A stretch of DNA of 64,000 nt, taken from Pleurocapsales cyanobacterium LEGE 10410. Lineage in GTDB: Bacteria; Cyanobacteriota; Cyanobacteriia; Cyanobacteriales; Xenococcaceae. Location: positions 34,907 to 98,906 of the forward strand of contig JADEXJ010000003.1 in assembly GCA_015207195.1 (NCBI GenBank), written 5' to 3'. The notes beneath the pieces are model-generated. The model did not search any database, had not been told where the DNA came from, and saw nothing but the letters and a program-made list of their open reading frames with translations. The position numbers and the translations under genes were made by a program. Positions within the stretch are counted from its first letter, which is position 1. Each line of letters begins with the position of its first letter. Positions 38,001-46,688 of this stretch are shown here, one piece after another.

Positions 38001-39719
38001 GTAGCATCGGGACGCTTTGGGGTAACTCCAGAGTATCTGATGAATGCCAAACAGCTAGAAATTAAATTAGCCCAGGGAGCAAAACCAGGAGAGGGCGGAC
38101 AGCTACCAGGGAAAAAAGTCAGTCCTTACATTGCTTCTTTACGACGTTCTAAGCCAGGAGTGACCTTAATCTCTCCCCCACCGCACCACGATATCTACTC
38201 GATTGAAGATTTGGCACAGTTAATCTTCGATCTGCATCAAATTAATCCTCAAGCTGGGGTGTCCGTCAAACTGGTAGCAGAAATTGGCATCGGCACGATC
38301 GCTGCTGGGGTAGCCAAAGCCAACTCCGACGTGATTCTGATTGCGGGTCATGATGGTGGTACTGGAGCATCTCCCCTTAGCTCCATCAAACATGCGGGAG
38401 TACCATGGGAATTAGGATTAACTGAAGTACACCGAGTATTGTTGGGAAATCAACTGCGCGATCGCGTTTTACTAAGGGCTGATGGCGGATTGAAAACAGG
38501 CTGGGATGTAATTATGGCAGCCCTAATGGGTGCAGAAGAATATGGCTTTGGTTCAATTGCGATGATTGCCGAAGGCTGCATTATGGCGCGGGTATGTCAT
38601 ATGAATACCTGTCCTGTAGGTGTGGCGACACAGCAGCAGCACCTGAGAGAACGTTTTAAAGGCATTCCCGAACACGTGGTTAATTTCTTCTACTTTGTGG
38701 CTCAAGAAGTGCGATCGCTGCTGGCTAAATTGGGCTATCGCAACTTGAATGAGATCATTGGTAGAACTGACTTGTTAGTGCAGAATCATGAAGTGCAAAT
38801 AGCCAAAACTCAAAGTTTAGATCTAAGCTGCCTGATCAATTTGCCTAGTGTCAAAGAACATCGTAGCTGGTTAGAACACGAAAAGGTTCATACCAATGGT
38901 GCGGTATTAGATGACGAAATACTAGCAGATCAAACAATTCAAGCTGCCATCGCCAACCACGGTCAAGTTACCAAAGACGTAGCAATTATTAACACCGACC
39001 GTAGTGTAGGTGCGAGAATTTCTGGGGAGATCGCTACTAAATATGGCAACAGCGGTTTTAAAGGAGAAATCGTTCTCCAATTCAAGGGTGCTGCGGGTCA
39101 AAGCTTTGGTGCATTCAACCTGCCTGGAATGAAACTAATTCTTTCAGGAGAGGCTAATGATTATGTTGGTAAGGGAATGCACGGCGGAGAAATTATAATT
39201 ACTCCTGCGGAAAATGCTGCCTACGACTTTGCTAGTAACGTAATTGTTGGTAATACCTGTCTTTATGGAGCAACTGGGGGTGAATTTTATGCCAATGGGC
39301 GTGCAGGAGAAAGATTTGCGGTACGCAACTCGATGGGTAAAGCAGTTATTGAAGGTGCGGGAGATCACTGCTGTGAATACATGACGGGCGGTTTGGTCGT
39401 GGTTTTGGGTGAAGTTGGTCGCAACGTCGGCGCGGGAATGACCGGTGGCTTAGGCTATTTCCTAGATGAAAACAATACCTTCTCTAGCAAAGTTAATCCT
39501 GAAATTGTCAAAATTCAACGAGTCCCTTCTGAAGCGGGAGAAAAACAGCTAAAAGAAATGATTCAAAAGCACGTTGAGCAAACTAATAGTCCCAAAGGAA
39601 AAGCAATTTTGCAAGATTGGGATAACTATGTCGGCAAATTTTGGCAAGTAGTACCGCCGTCAGAAGCCGATAGCGTAGAAGCAAGTGCAGAAAAAGCCAA
39701 AGCTCTAACCTCCGTGTAG
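35040..39719 (+). CDS. gltS: Ferredoxin-dependent glutamate synthase (Fd-GOGAT)
   Basis: The enzyme makes two glutamates from glutamine and 2-oxoglutarate using reduced ferredoxin, the core of nitrogen assimilation with GlnA. The 1559 residues contain an N-terminal class II amidotransferase domain (ERDACGVGF, with catalytic Cys48 exposed after removal of the leader), the central region, and the FMN-binding synthase barrel ([15 protein letters not shown] motif near residue 1100). The 3Fe-4S cysteines are Cys1180, Cys1186 and Cys1191 in [18 protein letters not shown]-terminal GXGXG beta-helix follows (residues about 1290-1500). The size and continuity fit the Fd type rather than the NADPH type. 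It is preceded by an unusually long leader. Confidence 0.98.
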   Translation: MSKQEMESKETINSRAIRELNESQQKPTKSTSKPFSGQRWLVEERDACGVGFIAYQDGRRSNKIVDQALKALGCMEHRGGCSADRNSGDGAGVMTTLPQKLFATWFAENKIVQPQEEAWGVGMVFLPQDAGRIAEFKRFIEATVRAENLEVLGWREVPVCPEVLGEQARENQPHIEQIVVSSLENLTGDDLERKLYIARSRVGKRLSDDFYICSFSCRTIVYKGMVRSVILGEFYQDLINPDYESAFAVYHRRFSTNTMPKWPFAQPMRILGHNGEINTLLGNINWMSNREKELVSNFQETALPGWTQDEIEGLTPIVNNNNSDSYNLDSAMELLVRTGRSIPEATMILVPEAYQNQPSLEEYPEIVDFYEYHSGQQEPWDGPALLVFGDGKTVGATLDRNGLRPARYTITKDGCVVVGSETGVVDLPDAEVVEKGRLGPGQTIVVDLQTKEVLHNWEVKQRVAKANPYGEWIEKYRASVEPHEFKTENFLTSEELLRQQTAFGYTAEDVELIIQSMAINGKEPTFCMGDDIPLAVLSDKPRLLYDYFKQRFAQVTNPAIDPLRESLVMSLSMQLGAKGNILNLKPEDARLLKLESPVLNDEELAGIQTSDFKTQSLSTLYQIATGPNGLKDAVAKLCQQATTAVEDGVEIIILSDRPEQKIGTEYSYIPPLLAVGAVHHHLIRQGLRLRTSLVVDTAQCWSTHHFACLIGYGASAVCPYLALESVRQWWNDPKTQKLMQNERLETIALERAQANYRKSIEAGLLKILSKMGISLLSSYHGAQIFEALGLGVDLINLAFAGTTSRLGGLTVAELAQEVIAFHHRAFPELHGKKLENYGFVKYKKGGEYHMNSPEMSKALHKAVQSKEYDHYELYKQYLRGRPATALRDLLDFKSDRQAISLEEVESIESIVKRFCTGGMSLGSLSREAHETLAIAMNRIGGKSNSGEGGEDSIRFKILNDVENGKSPTLPHLSGLKNGDTASSAIKQVASGRFGVTPEYLMNAKQLEIKLAQGAKPGEGGQLPGKKVSPYIASLRRSKPGVTLISPPPHHDIYSIEDLAQLIFDLHQINPQAGVSVKLVAEIGIGTIAAGVAKANSDVILIAGHDGGTGASPLSSIKHAGVPWELGLTEVHRVLLGNQLRDRVLLRADGGLKTGWDVIMAALMGAEEYGFGSIAMIAEGCIMARVCHMNTCPVGVATQQQHLRERFKGIPEHVVNFFYFVAQEVRSLLAKLGYRNLNEIIGRTDLLVQNHEVQIAKTQSLDLSCLINLPSVKEHRSWLEHEKVHTNGAVLDDEILADQTIQAAIANHGQVTKDVAIINTDRSVGARISGEIATKYGNSGFKGEIVLQFKGAAGQSFGAFNLPGMKLILSGEANDYVGKGMHGGEIIITPAENAAYDFASNVIVGNTCLYGATGGEFYANGRAGERFAVRNSMGKAVIEGAGDHCCEYMTGGLVVVLGEVGRNVGAGMTGGLGYFLDENNTFSSKVNPEIVKIQRVPSEAGEKQLKEMIQKHVEQTNSPKGKAILQDWDNYVGKFWQVVPPSEADSVEASAEKAKALTSV

Positions 39720-39758
39720 CTTGTGCTTTTCAAATGCTTAAAGTCTCTTAAGTACATA

Positions 39759-39794
39759 GGGTAGTCGTTATTTAGTTGACAACTGCCCTTTTTT
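39759..39794 (+). terminator. Intrinsic terminator after the GOGAT gene
   Basis: GGGTAGT (39759-39765) pairs with ACTGCCC (39782-39788), one G-U pair included, followed by TTTTTT. It is located 40 bp after the stop codon. Confidence 0.85.
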
Positions 39795-40030
39795 ATATCC
39801 CGATCAAATCAATTTTTGCTGAGTTGAATTGACTTTTGTTACCAAAAATAGCTATAAGAAGTCTTATCAGTATTTGATTGATAAAAGATTGCTCAACATT
39901 CTGTTCGTGGTTAACTACTTGCAGTTTTCTGGCTTGAAGCTTAGAACATAAAAACTTACACTTATTTTCTTAGCACTATCTTGAATTTAGTTTATTCTTC
40001 TAATATTATTGTCGAACTAGTAATCTACTT
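39795..40030. other. Gap between the GOGAT terminator and the SLH gene
   Basis: AT-rich spacer with no ORF or repeat of note. It presumably holds the promoter of the SLH-domain gene. Confidence 0.4.
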
Positions 40031-41215
40031 ATGACAAATTCATCTCCTCCAGAACCGCAAAACCCAACCCCAGAGCGCAGAACTAGACCAGCATCAGGGG
40101 TGACTTTTGATGAAATGATCGCCATAATTGTCGCTTTCTCAGCTATTGGAGCAATATTGTTTTGGTCGCTAGGCGGTAGAAGAGGCAGGTTTGCCAGTGA
40201 TTTTGGTTTAGGCAGTGACGGTGGATTGCTAACCTCAGATAGGATCTTAGATACTGGTCTGGGACTTGGTAGTACTGTGTTGGCAGACCCTGACGAGAAT
40301 GTAAGGTTCAACCGAGATTTAGAATTGGAAAATCGTCGATTAGCTGCCAGACTGGGCGAACTAGAATCTCTTGCCTATATTCCTCCTTCACGGGCAGCAG
40401 AACTTGATTTATCCGAAGTCTCAGAAAGATCTTATGAATTTGATTCTGGAGCTAGGTTAGTTCCTTTAACAGGAATTGCTACTTTACCAGGAGCAAGAAC
40501 TGACGCGGAGCCTCGAATTATCCCAGAAAGGGCAGTTCCAACAGAACCCGAAGCAAGTGTTCCCCAAGAAACTGAAGTTGAGGCAGAACCCGAAGCAAGT
40601 GTTCCCCAAGAAACAACAATACCAGCGGATATTACTCCCAACTATTGGGCTTATCCATTTATCAAGCAGATCGGCGAACAAGCATTAGTTCCAGAAATAG
40701 CCAGAAATCGAAATTTTGAACCAGATACGCTGATTACCAGAGCAAGTATGGCTACCTTGATTAGCCAAGCTTTTAATACGTTACCTCTAACTGACAACGT
40801 CAAAACATTCCAAGATGTAACCAATCAAAATGCGATCGCTGAGGATATCGATCAAGCAGTTCGCTTGGGGTTTATGCAAGGCTATTCAGCCAACGAGTTT
40901 CGCCCTCTCGAAAATATTCCTCGCTATCAAGTGCTAGTTACTCTAGCAACGGGACTGGGTTTAAGACCATCCCAAGATGCCGAGCAGATTCTTCAGCAAT
41001 TTGAGGATAATGATAGCGTACCAAATTGGGCAAGGCAGCAGGTAGCAGCAGCCGTGGAGGCAGGATTATTGGTGAATCGCCCCGATTTTACTAGTAATTC
41101 TCTAATGCCAGAAACTCCAGCAACTAGAGCAGAAGTAGCAGCAATGATTCATCAAGCTCTAGTCGAGACGGACAGGCTCGAACCCGTAGAGTCTGAATAC
41201 GTTGTTAACCCCTAG
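40031..41215 (+). CDS. S-layer homology (SLH) domain membrane protein
   Basis: The 394-residue protein has a cytoplasmic Pro-rich start, a transmembrane helix (MIAIIVAFSAIGAILFW, residues 29-45), a coiled-coil-like segment (RDLELENRRLAARLGELES), a variable linker, and SLH motifs from about residue 205. These are ITPNYWAYPFIKQIGEQALV, then ITRASMATLISQAFN, and FQDVTNQNAIAEDIDQAVRLGFMQGY. SLH domains bind cell-wall polymers, so it probably tethers the inner membrane to peptidoglycan or its attached polysaccharide. The linker contains an exact 14-residue tandem repeat (PEASVPQET core) coded by 40542-40614. A monocistronic gene between two terminators. Confidence 0.88.
   Translation: MTNSSPPEPQNPTPERRTRPASGVTFDEMIAIIVAFSAIGAILFWSLGGRRGRFASDFGLGSDGGLLTSDRILDTGLGLGSTVLADPDENVRFNRDLELENRRLAARLGELESLAYIPPSRAAELDLSEVSERSYEFDSGARLVPLTGIATLPGARTDAEPRIIPERAVPTEPEASVPQETEVEAEPEASVPQETTIPADITPNYWAYPFIKQIGEQALVPEIARNRNFEPDTLITRASMATLISQAFNTLPLTDNVKTFQDVTNQNAIAEDIDQAVRLGFMQGYSANEFRPLENIPRYQVLVTLATGLGLRPSQDAEQILQQFEDNDSVPNWARQQVAAAVEAGLLVNRPDFTSNSLMPETPATRAEVAAMIHQALVETDRLEPVESEYVVNP
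40542..40614 (+). repeat. 42-bp in-frame tandem repeat in the SLH protein linker
   Basis: A 31-bp block starting CAGAACCCGAAGCAAGTG occurs at 40542-40572 and again, identical, at 40584-40614. The offset of 42 bp gives a 14-residue period (EPEASVPQET plus a four-residue spacer). Copy number may vary between strains. Confidence 0.85.
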
Positions 41216-41372
41216 ATATAAATAGCTTTGCCTAAATTGGTGAGTACAACTAACAAAACCTAGAGTATGAAGACTGTACCTCATTAAAATGAGGACTGCC
41301 ATATTATCAACTTGTGTGGTTAAATCAAATAATTTTATCCAGATCAAATCGTTATCGCCAATAATAACTAAA

Positions 41373-41400
41373 GCCCCTAGCTCCTTCTATGGGGTTTTTT
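41373..41400 (+). terminator. Intrinsic terminator after the SLH gene
   Basis: CCCCTAG pairs with CTA-T-GGGG (one bulged base), followed by TTTTTT. It lies about 160 bp after the SLH gene and 57 bp before rbgA. Confidence 0.7.
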
Positions 41401-41457
41401 ACTGTATCTAGAGGGATGAAGCGATAATAGATTGGACTTTACCAGGTAACTAATTTC

Positions 41458-42303
41458 ATGACTGCCCCTCCAATTCAATGGTATCCAGGTCACATTGCCA
41501 AAGCTGAAAGACAGCTCAAAGAACAACTCAAACGGGTTGATGTAGTATTAGAAATACTCGATGCCAGAATTCCCTTGGCTTCACATCATCCCCAGATAGA
41601 CAGTTGGATTGGCAGCAAACCAAAAATCGTAATTTTAAATCGCAGCGATATGATTTCTGAGTCAGCCAAGCAAGATTGGCTGAGGTGGTTTCAATCACAG
41701 GAAGAGCAACCATACTTTACCAACGCCAAACAAGGGAAAGGAATCAAAGCGGTCAAAAGTGCTGCTCAAAAAACAGGAGTGGCAGTGAATCAACGTCGGC
41801 GTGATCGCGGAATGCGTCCTCGTCCCGTTCGAGCGGTGGTCATTGGTTTTCCTAATGTGGGTAAGTCGGCTTTGATTAATCGTTTGGTAGGTAGAAAGAT
41901 CGTTATTAGCGAACGCCGTGCGGGGGTAACTCGCCAGCTGCGCTGGGTGAAAATTGACGCGGAAATTGAATTACTAGACGCTCCTGGAGTAATTCCTTGG
42001 CGGTTGGAAAATCAACAAGATGCGATCAAATTAGCCATTTGTGAAGATATTGGTCAGGCATCCTATGATAATCAGATCGTTGCAGCAGCAGCCGTCGATT
42101 TGTTGACCGAACTGGGCTTTGGTAAAGCATTAAAATCTCGTTTTAATCTCGATCCCACAGGAATGACGGGAGAAGCTTTTATACAATTAGCAGGCGATCG
42201 CACCTACAAAGGAGACAAAGAAAGAGTCGCCCGCCAAATACTGTATGATTTTCGTACGGGAAATATGGGACAAATACCCTTGGAGCTTCCGCCTTCTAGA
42301 TAG
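41458..42303 (+). CDS. rbgA: Ribosome biogenesis GTPase YlqF/RbgA
   Basis: RbgA acts in late assembly of the 50S subunit. The 281-residue protein is a circularly permuted GTPase. The G4 motif NRSDM comes first (about residues 61-65), followed by G1 GFPNVGKSALINRL (about 130-143) and G3 DAPGV (about 176-180). The N-terminal IQWYPGHIAKAERQL is the family signature. The C-terminal ANTAR-like helical domain is present (residues 190-275). It has a HIP1-free short promoter region after the preceding terminator. ATG 41458 is the start. Confidence 0.95.
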   Translation: MTAPPIQWYPGHIAKAERQLKEQLKRVDVVLEILDARIPLASHHPQIDSWIGSKPKIVILNRSDMISESAKQDWLRWFQSQEEQPYFTNAKQGKGIKAVKSAAQKTGVAVNQRRRDRGMRPRPVRAVVIGFPNVGKSALINRLVGRKIVISERRAGVTRQLRWVKIDAEIELLDAPGVIPWRLENQQDAIKLAICEDIGQASYDNQIVAAAAVDLLTELGFGKALKSRFNLDPTGMTGEAFIQLAGDRTYKGDKERVARQILYDFRTGNMGQIPLELPPSR

Positions 42304-42365
42304 AAAGGTAATATATTACGTCTGTACAAAAGTAATAAGTACTGGTGTGCAAATAAATTAAAGTA

Positions 42366-42665
42366 GTGAGATTAAGATATTTGTGGTTATGGTTATTAAT
42401 TGCCTGGCTAGCTTTTGCGCCAATAGCTGATGCCGAAATGTGTCGTCAACGCTTTGGGCAAACGGTCTGTATCCTCAAGCTTAAGCGTAGTGCTAAAAAC
42501 TATTGGGAATATCGAGCCACAGTTAGCGTTGACGGTGAAAAACAAAGAGCCAAAGAAATTTATAACTGTCGCGATCGCACTTTAACTCGCAAAGGTAAGT
42601 ATCCCATTCCTTTTGAGCCTAATAGCCCAGGCAAACTAGTTTGTGACTTATTTAAAAAATCATAG
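42366..42665 (+). CDS. Small exported protein of unknown function
   Basis: This 99-residue protein has a signal peptide (MRLRYLWLWLLIAWLAFAPIADA, with likely cleavage after ADA at residue 23). The mature part of about 76 residues is basic and has four Cys (MCRQRFGQTVC, YNC and VCDLF), so two disulfides in the periplasm are possible. The start is GTG 42366. I do not recognise a family. It follows rbgA by 62 bp in the same direction and may be read together with it. Confidence 0.7.
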   Translation: MRLRYLWLWLLIAWLAFAPIADAEMCRQRFGQTVCILKLKRSAKNYWEYRATVSVDGEKQRAKEIYNCRDRTLTRKGKYPIPFEPNSPGKLVCDLFKKS

Positions 42666-42702
42666 AATAGTAGTTACGAGATATTAGTTCGAGGACTAAT
42701 TA

Positions 42703-43314
42703 ATGAAAGCGATCGTTGAAGGTCAGACCTTTCCCTTTACTGTTCCCCAAGGATTTCGGATTACTCCAGAACAATTCGAGCAGTTGGCTAATGTCGAACA
42801 GCTAGCACGATTGGAGTTGACTAAAGATGGGGAGTTAATTGTTATGAGTCCTACAGGTGGAACAGCAGGAAGAAAAAATAGTAGATTGACTCAGAAACTG
42901 ATGAATTGGGCAGACCAAAATGGTCAGGGAGAAGTATTCGATTCTTCTACAGTGTTCGTTTTACCTAGCGGTGCAAGAAGAAGTCCCGATGTTAGCTGGA
43001 TTAAACTAGATAGATGGAATCGACTAACTCAAGCGCAACAAGATGGATTTCCGCCCCTAGCTCCTGATTTTGTCATTGAACTAGTAAGTCCGAGCGATCT
43101 GACCAACCAAAGATACGAAGACTTGCAGGCAAAGATGAACGAGTATTTAGACAACGGAGTTGAATTGGGCTGGCTAATTGAACCTGAAGCTAAAACTGTT
43201 GAGATATATCGTTTAGGACAGCCCGTAGAAATCTTAAACAATCCATCAACTCTCTCTGAAGAAGATGTCTTACCTGGATTCACTTTAGATTTAACCGATA
43301 TATTCGCTGCCTAA
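42703..43314 (+). CDS. Uma2 family (DUF820) endonuclease-like protein
   Basis: The 203-residue protein belongs to the Uma2/DUF820 family, greatly expanded in cyanobacteria, with a PD-(D/E)XK nuclease-type core. It has MSPTGGTAGRKNSRLTQKLMNW, then RRSPDVSWIKLDRW with the Asp and DFVIELVSPSD with the Glu of the motif. The C-terminal region (GVELGWLIEPEAKTVEIYR) is also typical. No biological target is known; a role in mobile-element-like or defence functions has been suggested for the family but is unproven. The start is ATG 42703. It is preceded by a 37-bp spacer with an AGGACT element. Confidence 0.93.
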   Translation: MKAIVEGQTFPFTVPQGFRITPEQFEQLANVEQLARLELTKDGELIVMSPTGGTAGRKNSRLTQKLMNWADQNGQGEVFDSSTVFVLPSGARRSPDVSWIKLDRWNRLTQAQQDGFPPLAPDFVIELVSPSDLTNQRYEDLQAKMNEYLDNGVELGWLIEPEAKTVEIYRLGQPVEILNNPSTLSEEDVLPGFTLDLTDIFAA

Positions 43315-43450
43315 TTAGAATTAACAATCAAATCAAAAGCCTGTTCAGATAATTAGTCGCAAATAAAACTTAATTCAGCCCTTCGCCCTGCTACTGCACC
43401 CTTCATAAGGTATGCTGCCTCAATGAGTTAAAAACAAACATAAAAAATAA

Positions 43451-44293
43451 ATGTCTATCAAAACAGATAAAATCCAGGTTGGTAAATTTCAGTGGTTTTA
43501 TCGTCAAACAGAACTAGAGTCCGATCGCCCGCCCATACTTTTTTTACACGGAATCCCTGCTCATAGCTATACCTGGCAAAAAACCATGTCTTTTCTGGCA
43601 GATGAAGGAATACCTAGTATTGCTCCCGACTGGTTAGGGTGTGGATTTTCTGATAAACCCAGTCAGCGAGACTTTGCCTACACACCTGAAGCATTTTTAC
43701 AAGAATTGAGCGAGTTAGTTACGGCACTGAAATTGGATAAATTTTATTTAGCCGTTCAAGGATTTCTCGGTTCGGTAGGCATACAGTATGCGCTGCTAAA
43801 TCCCGATCGCCTGGCAGGATTAATTATTCTCAATGCTCCTATTGCGGGTAATGCCAAACTTCCCTGGCTGATGAAACAGTTTACGTTTCCCGTGATGGGG
43901 GACATGATGACTCAAGATCCCCTACTAGTAGATCGCACCCTCGAAAAGGGTAGTGGTTTTGTGGTTGCCGATAAAGATTTGGACGTATTGCGTAAACCTT
44001 TTTTACAAAGTTCCCAAGTAGGTAGATCCTTGATGGCGATCGCCAAAAAACTACAGCTAGACACAAACACCAAAGAAATTGAGTCTGGTTTGAAACAGTG
44101 GTCGCTACCCACTCTAATTATTTGGGGGGCAGCCGATAAGTGGTTGGATGTTGCCGATGCCAAACAGCTTGCTGCTGCCAATTCAGAGATTACCTTAGTA
44201 GAATTACCAACCGCCAAACATTATCCTCAAGAACATTGGGCTTCGGATATTGCTAAAGAAATCGTGCAGTTTTTTCGTCGTAAAATTTTTTAA
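43451..44293 (+). CDS. Alpha/beta-hydrolase-fold protein without a standard nucleophile
   Basis: The 280-residue protein resembles haloalkane-dehalogenase-like hydrolases of cyanobacteria and plants. It has ILFLHGIPAHSYTWQ (oxyanion HG), PDWLGCGFSDKP, a nucleophile-elbow position AVQGFLGSVGIQYA, LIIWGAADKWLDV and a C-terminal TAKHYPQEH. The usual G-x-S/D-x-G elbow is replaced by VQGFLGS, with no Ser or Asp at the nucleophile position by my alignment, which suggests a non-hydrolytic role. Closely similar elbows occur in the plant and cyanobacterial relatives as I recall them. It lies 53 bp before psbQ, in the same direction. Confidence 0.8.
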   Translation: MSIKTDKIQVGKFQWFYRQTELESDRPPILFLHGIPAHSYTWQKTMSFLADEGIPSIAPDWLGCGFSDKPSQRDFAYTPEAFLQELSELVTALKLDKFYLAVQGFLGSVGIQYALLNPDRLAGLIILNAPIAGNAKLPWLMKQFTFPVMGDMMTQDPLLVDRTLEKGSGFVVADKDLDVLRKPFLQSSQVGRSLMAIAKKLQLDTNTKEIESGLKQWSLPTLIIWGAADKWLDVADAKQLAAANSEITLVELPTAKHYPQEHWASDIAKEIVQFFRRKIF

Positions 44294-44345
44294 GATGCAG
44301 TTTTCCTGCGAAAATTAAACTATAGTAACGTTTGTTCTGAGTACA

Positions 44346-44936
44346 ATGAGAATTTTCCGTCCAATTTTATCTTTAATATTAGTTTTAGCTACAACTCTTT
44401 TAGTTAGCTGTGGCGGTCCTACTGCCTCGGCACCACCAACCTATACTCCAGAAAAATTACAAAAAGTTAAGACTTATCGTATACCCCTCGACATCGCCCG
44501 TCAGAGACTTCCCGAACTGGGTGAGGCGATCGCTAAGGAAGACTGGGTGAATGCGGATTCTTTTCTCCATGGTCCTTTAGGCTCGATTAGAAGAGACTTG
44601 ACTTATCTATCCAATGCTTTACTACCCGACGAGCAAGAACCTGCTTTGGATGTAGCCAAAGATATCTTTAAGCACTTTGAAAATATTGATGCTGCCGTGG
44701 ATGAGAAAAATTACACCGTAGCGATCAATCAGTTTAAAGAAGTATCATCCGATCTCGATGCCTACGCTAGTTTGATCCCTCAGACTGAAGAACCCAAGGC
44801 TGAAGTAACAGAACCCGAACCTGTTGACCAAGCCGAAGCAGCAATGGAAGATGCCGAACGGGTATTTGAAGGCGTAAAAGCAAATCTGGAAGAAACTATT
44901 GACGAAGTTACTCCTGACTTTGGCGACGATGCCTAG
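44346..44936 (+). CDS. psbQ: Photosystem II protein PsbQ (CyanoQ) lipoprotein
   Basis: CyanoQ stabilises the oxygen-evolving complex of photosystem II on the lumenal side. The 196-residue precursor has a lipobox LLVSCGG (Cys22), so it is lipid-anchored. The helical-bundle domain covers about residues 35-145, starting YTPEKLQKVKTYRIPLDIARQRLPELGEAI and ending LDAYASLIPQ. A C-terminal extension of about 45 residues, rich in Glu and Ala (EEPKAEVTEPEPVDQ and a helical MEDAERVFEGVKANLEE), exceeds the usual length of CyanoQ proteins. It is followed by a strong terminator and probably shares a transcript with the preceding hydrolase-like gene. Confidence 0.9.
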   Translation: MRIFRPILSLILVLATTLLVSCGGPTASAPPTYTPEKLQKVKTYRIPLDIARQRLPELGEAIAKEDWVNADSFLHGPLGSIRRDLTYLSNALLPDEQEPALDVAKDIFKHFENIDAAVDEKNYTVAINQFKEVSSDLDAYASLIPQTEEPKAEVTEPEPVDQAEAAMEDAERVFEGVKANLEETIDEVTPDFGDDA

Positions 44937-44972
44937 AGTAAACCAGCATTAAACTATAAACTATAAGTTGAG

Positions 44973-45005
44973 AGGGCTTGGCATTGCCGAGCCTTTTATT
45001 TTTTA
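44973..45005 (+). terminator. Strong intrinsic terminator after psbQ
   Basis: AGGGCTTGGC (44973-44982) pairs with GCCGAGCCTT (44986-44995), ten pairs including G-U, with loop ATT, followed by TTATTTTTTATTT. It is located 37 bp after the psbQ stop and 10 bp before the next ATG. Confidence 0.9.
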
Positions 45006-45014
45006 TTTGTAAAC

Positions 45015-46121
45015 ATGAGCAAGATTGTTATTATTGGCTGTGGAGTTGTGGGAGCAGCGATCGCCTACGAACTCAGTCTTATTTCAGGTTTAGAGATCGC
45101 AGTAGTTGAAAAAAATACTCCCGCTTCTGGTTCGACGGGTGCAGCTTTGGGCGTGCTGATGGGAGCAATTAGCCAGAAGAAAAAAGGCAGGGCGTGGCGG
45201 TTTAGATCGACAAGTTTAAAACGCTATGAAACACTTATCCCCGAACTTGAAGCTAAAACAGGGCTAGACATACCCGTCAATCGTCAGGGAATTTTAAAAC
45301 TGTTGTTTGCGGGAGATGATTTGGAAAAATGGCATAAATTACAGGAGTTTCGCGCCACCGAAGGTTGGAAGCTGGAAATAGGCGATCGCGATTATGTAAC
45401 TCAGCATTGCCCTCAACTAGTTAACGACAATATTATCGGTGCGGTTTATTCTCCCCAGGATCGACAAATTCATCCCGTCAAACTAACTCAAGCTTTAGTT
45501 GCTGGTGCTACTGCTAACGGAGTAAAGTTTTATTTTGGCGTAGAAGTCAAAGATTTTGTAACTCAGGCAGCAAGTGATAAGTTATCAAGCTGTCAATACC
45601 TCGAAACCACCGCAGGCAAAATAGCAGTCGAAAAGCTAATTATCTCCGCAGGTTTGGGTTCGACTCCCCTTACTCAGTCTTTGCAGCAAGCAATTCCCAT
45701 CCGTCCTGTGTTGGGACAGGCAATTAAATTAAAGTTGGATCGACCTTTGGGTAATCCCGTTTGGCAACCCGTAATTACAGGCAATGATGTGCATCTCGTA
45801 CCGTTAGGCAATAATGGATACTGGCTGGGGGCGACGGTAGAGTTTCCCACTGAGACGGGAGAAAGCATTGCCGATGCGAAACTATTAGAACAAGTACATC
45901 AAGAGGCGATCGCTTTTTGCCCAGACCTAAAAAATGCAACTATTTTAGAAACTTGGTCGGGTAAGCGTCCTCGTCCCGAAGGTATTCCCGCACCAATCAT
46001 CGAACAATTATCAGGCTACAGTAATGTTTTACTTGCCACCGCTCACTATCGCAATGGGGTTCTACTCGCCCCTGCAACGGCTTTAGAAGTAGTTCAAATG
46101 TTGTTAAAAGCGAAAATATAA
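45015..46121 (+). CDS. FAD-dependent oxidoreductase (DAO/glycine-oxidase type)
   Basis: This 368-residue D-amino-acid-oxidase-family protein has the FAD loop KIVIIGCGVVGAAIAYELS at residues 3-21, GSTGAALGVLMGAI, and a C-terminal GKRPRPEGIPAPI then ATAHYRNGVLLAPATALEV. The last block is characteristic of ThiO-like glycine oxidases. The probable reaction is oxidation of a secondary or primary amino acid (glycine or sarcosine-like) with O2, which may feed thiamine thiazole synthesis or amino-acid catabolism. I leave the symbol blank because the fused ThiO-ThiG form common in cyanobacteria is not seen here. It starts 10 bp after the psbQ terminator and is convergent with the CBS genes. Confidence 0.85.
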   Translation: MSKIVIIGCGVVGAAIAYELSLISGLEIAVVEKNTPASGSTGAALGVLMGAISQKKKGRAWRFRSTSLKRYETLIPELEAKTGLDIPVNRQGILKLLFAGDDLEKWHKLQEFRATEGWKLEIGDRDYVTQHCPQLVNDNIIGAVYSPQDRQIHPVKLTQALVAGATANGVKFYFGVEVKDFVTQAASDKLSSCQYLETTAGKIAVEKLIISAGLGSTPLTQSLQQAIPIRPVLGQAIKLKLDRPLGNPVWQPVITGNDVHLVPLGNNGYWLGATVEFPTETGESIADAKLLEQVHQEAIAFCPDLKNATILETWSGKRPRPEGIPAPIIEQLSGYSNVLLATAHYRNGVLLAPATALEVVQMLLKAKI

Positions 46122-46196
46122 AGCGATCGCTTTTTCTCTAAGAATTCAACAGCGATCGCCTGTAAACCATATTCCAAATAATTAGATCGAGGCAAA

Positions 46197-46649
46197 CTAG
46201 TCGTATATTCTAGCTTCTAAAGCACTAGGATTTTCTTCACAGTAAAGCTCGAATTCACTTTTAGGCTTTTCGACAAAATCGCTTTTGTTGAGAATATCGC
46301 TAATGGAAATCACGCCGAGTAATTTTCCCTTGACCACAGGCGCACGGCGGATACGAGTATTGGCAAATAACCGCGCTACATATTCCACCCCTAAATCGGG
46401 ATTGATTATCACACAGGGTTTAGTCATGATTTCATACACTCGCATCTTTTTGGGATCGTGTCCAAAAGCAGCTACCTTGTAGACAATATCGGTTTCCGTA
46501 ACTATGCCATAGGGATCGCTGTCGCTGCGTCTTTCTACGATTAAAGCCCGCAAACCTTTGTCTTTCATTAGTTTTACCGCCTCGGCGATCGTTGCTGAAC
46601 CGCTAATGGTCACAACGTCTTTGGTCATAATTTCTTGAGCCTGCATCAT
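46197..46649 (-). CDS. CBS-domain protein with a vestigial CP12 tail
   Basis: The 150-residue protein has two CBS repeats (residues 5-60 and 70-125), nearly identical to the upstream paralogue (VVTISGSATIAEAVK, then RSDSDPYGIVTETDIVYKVA). After EKPK at residue 130 it jumps directly to EFELYCEENPSALEARIYD, the very end of a CP12 domain. The N-terminal Cys pair and AWDVVEEL core of CP12 are missing. A Cys at 137 remains, while the final Cys is Ala. It is probably a duplicate that lost 54 residues or so, keeping adenylate binding but not GAPDH/PRK recruitment. It is last in the leftward cluster, 39 bp after its sister. Confidence 0.88.
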   Translation of the reverse strand: MMQAQEIMTKDVVTISGSATIAEAVKLMKDKGLRALIVERRSDSDPYGIVTETDIVYKVAAFGHDPKKMRVYEIMTKPCVIINPDLGVEYVARLFANTRIRRAPVVKGKLLGVISISDILNKSDFVEKPKSEFELYCEENPSALEARIYD

Positions 46650-46688
46650 CGCAACATTCTCCTGTAATCACATCTTGTTAAACTCAAA

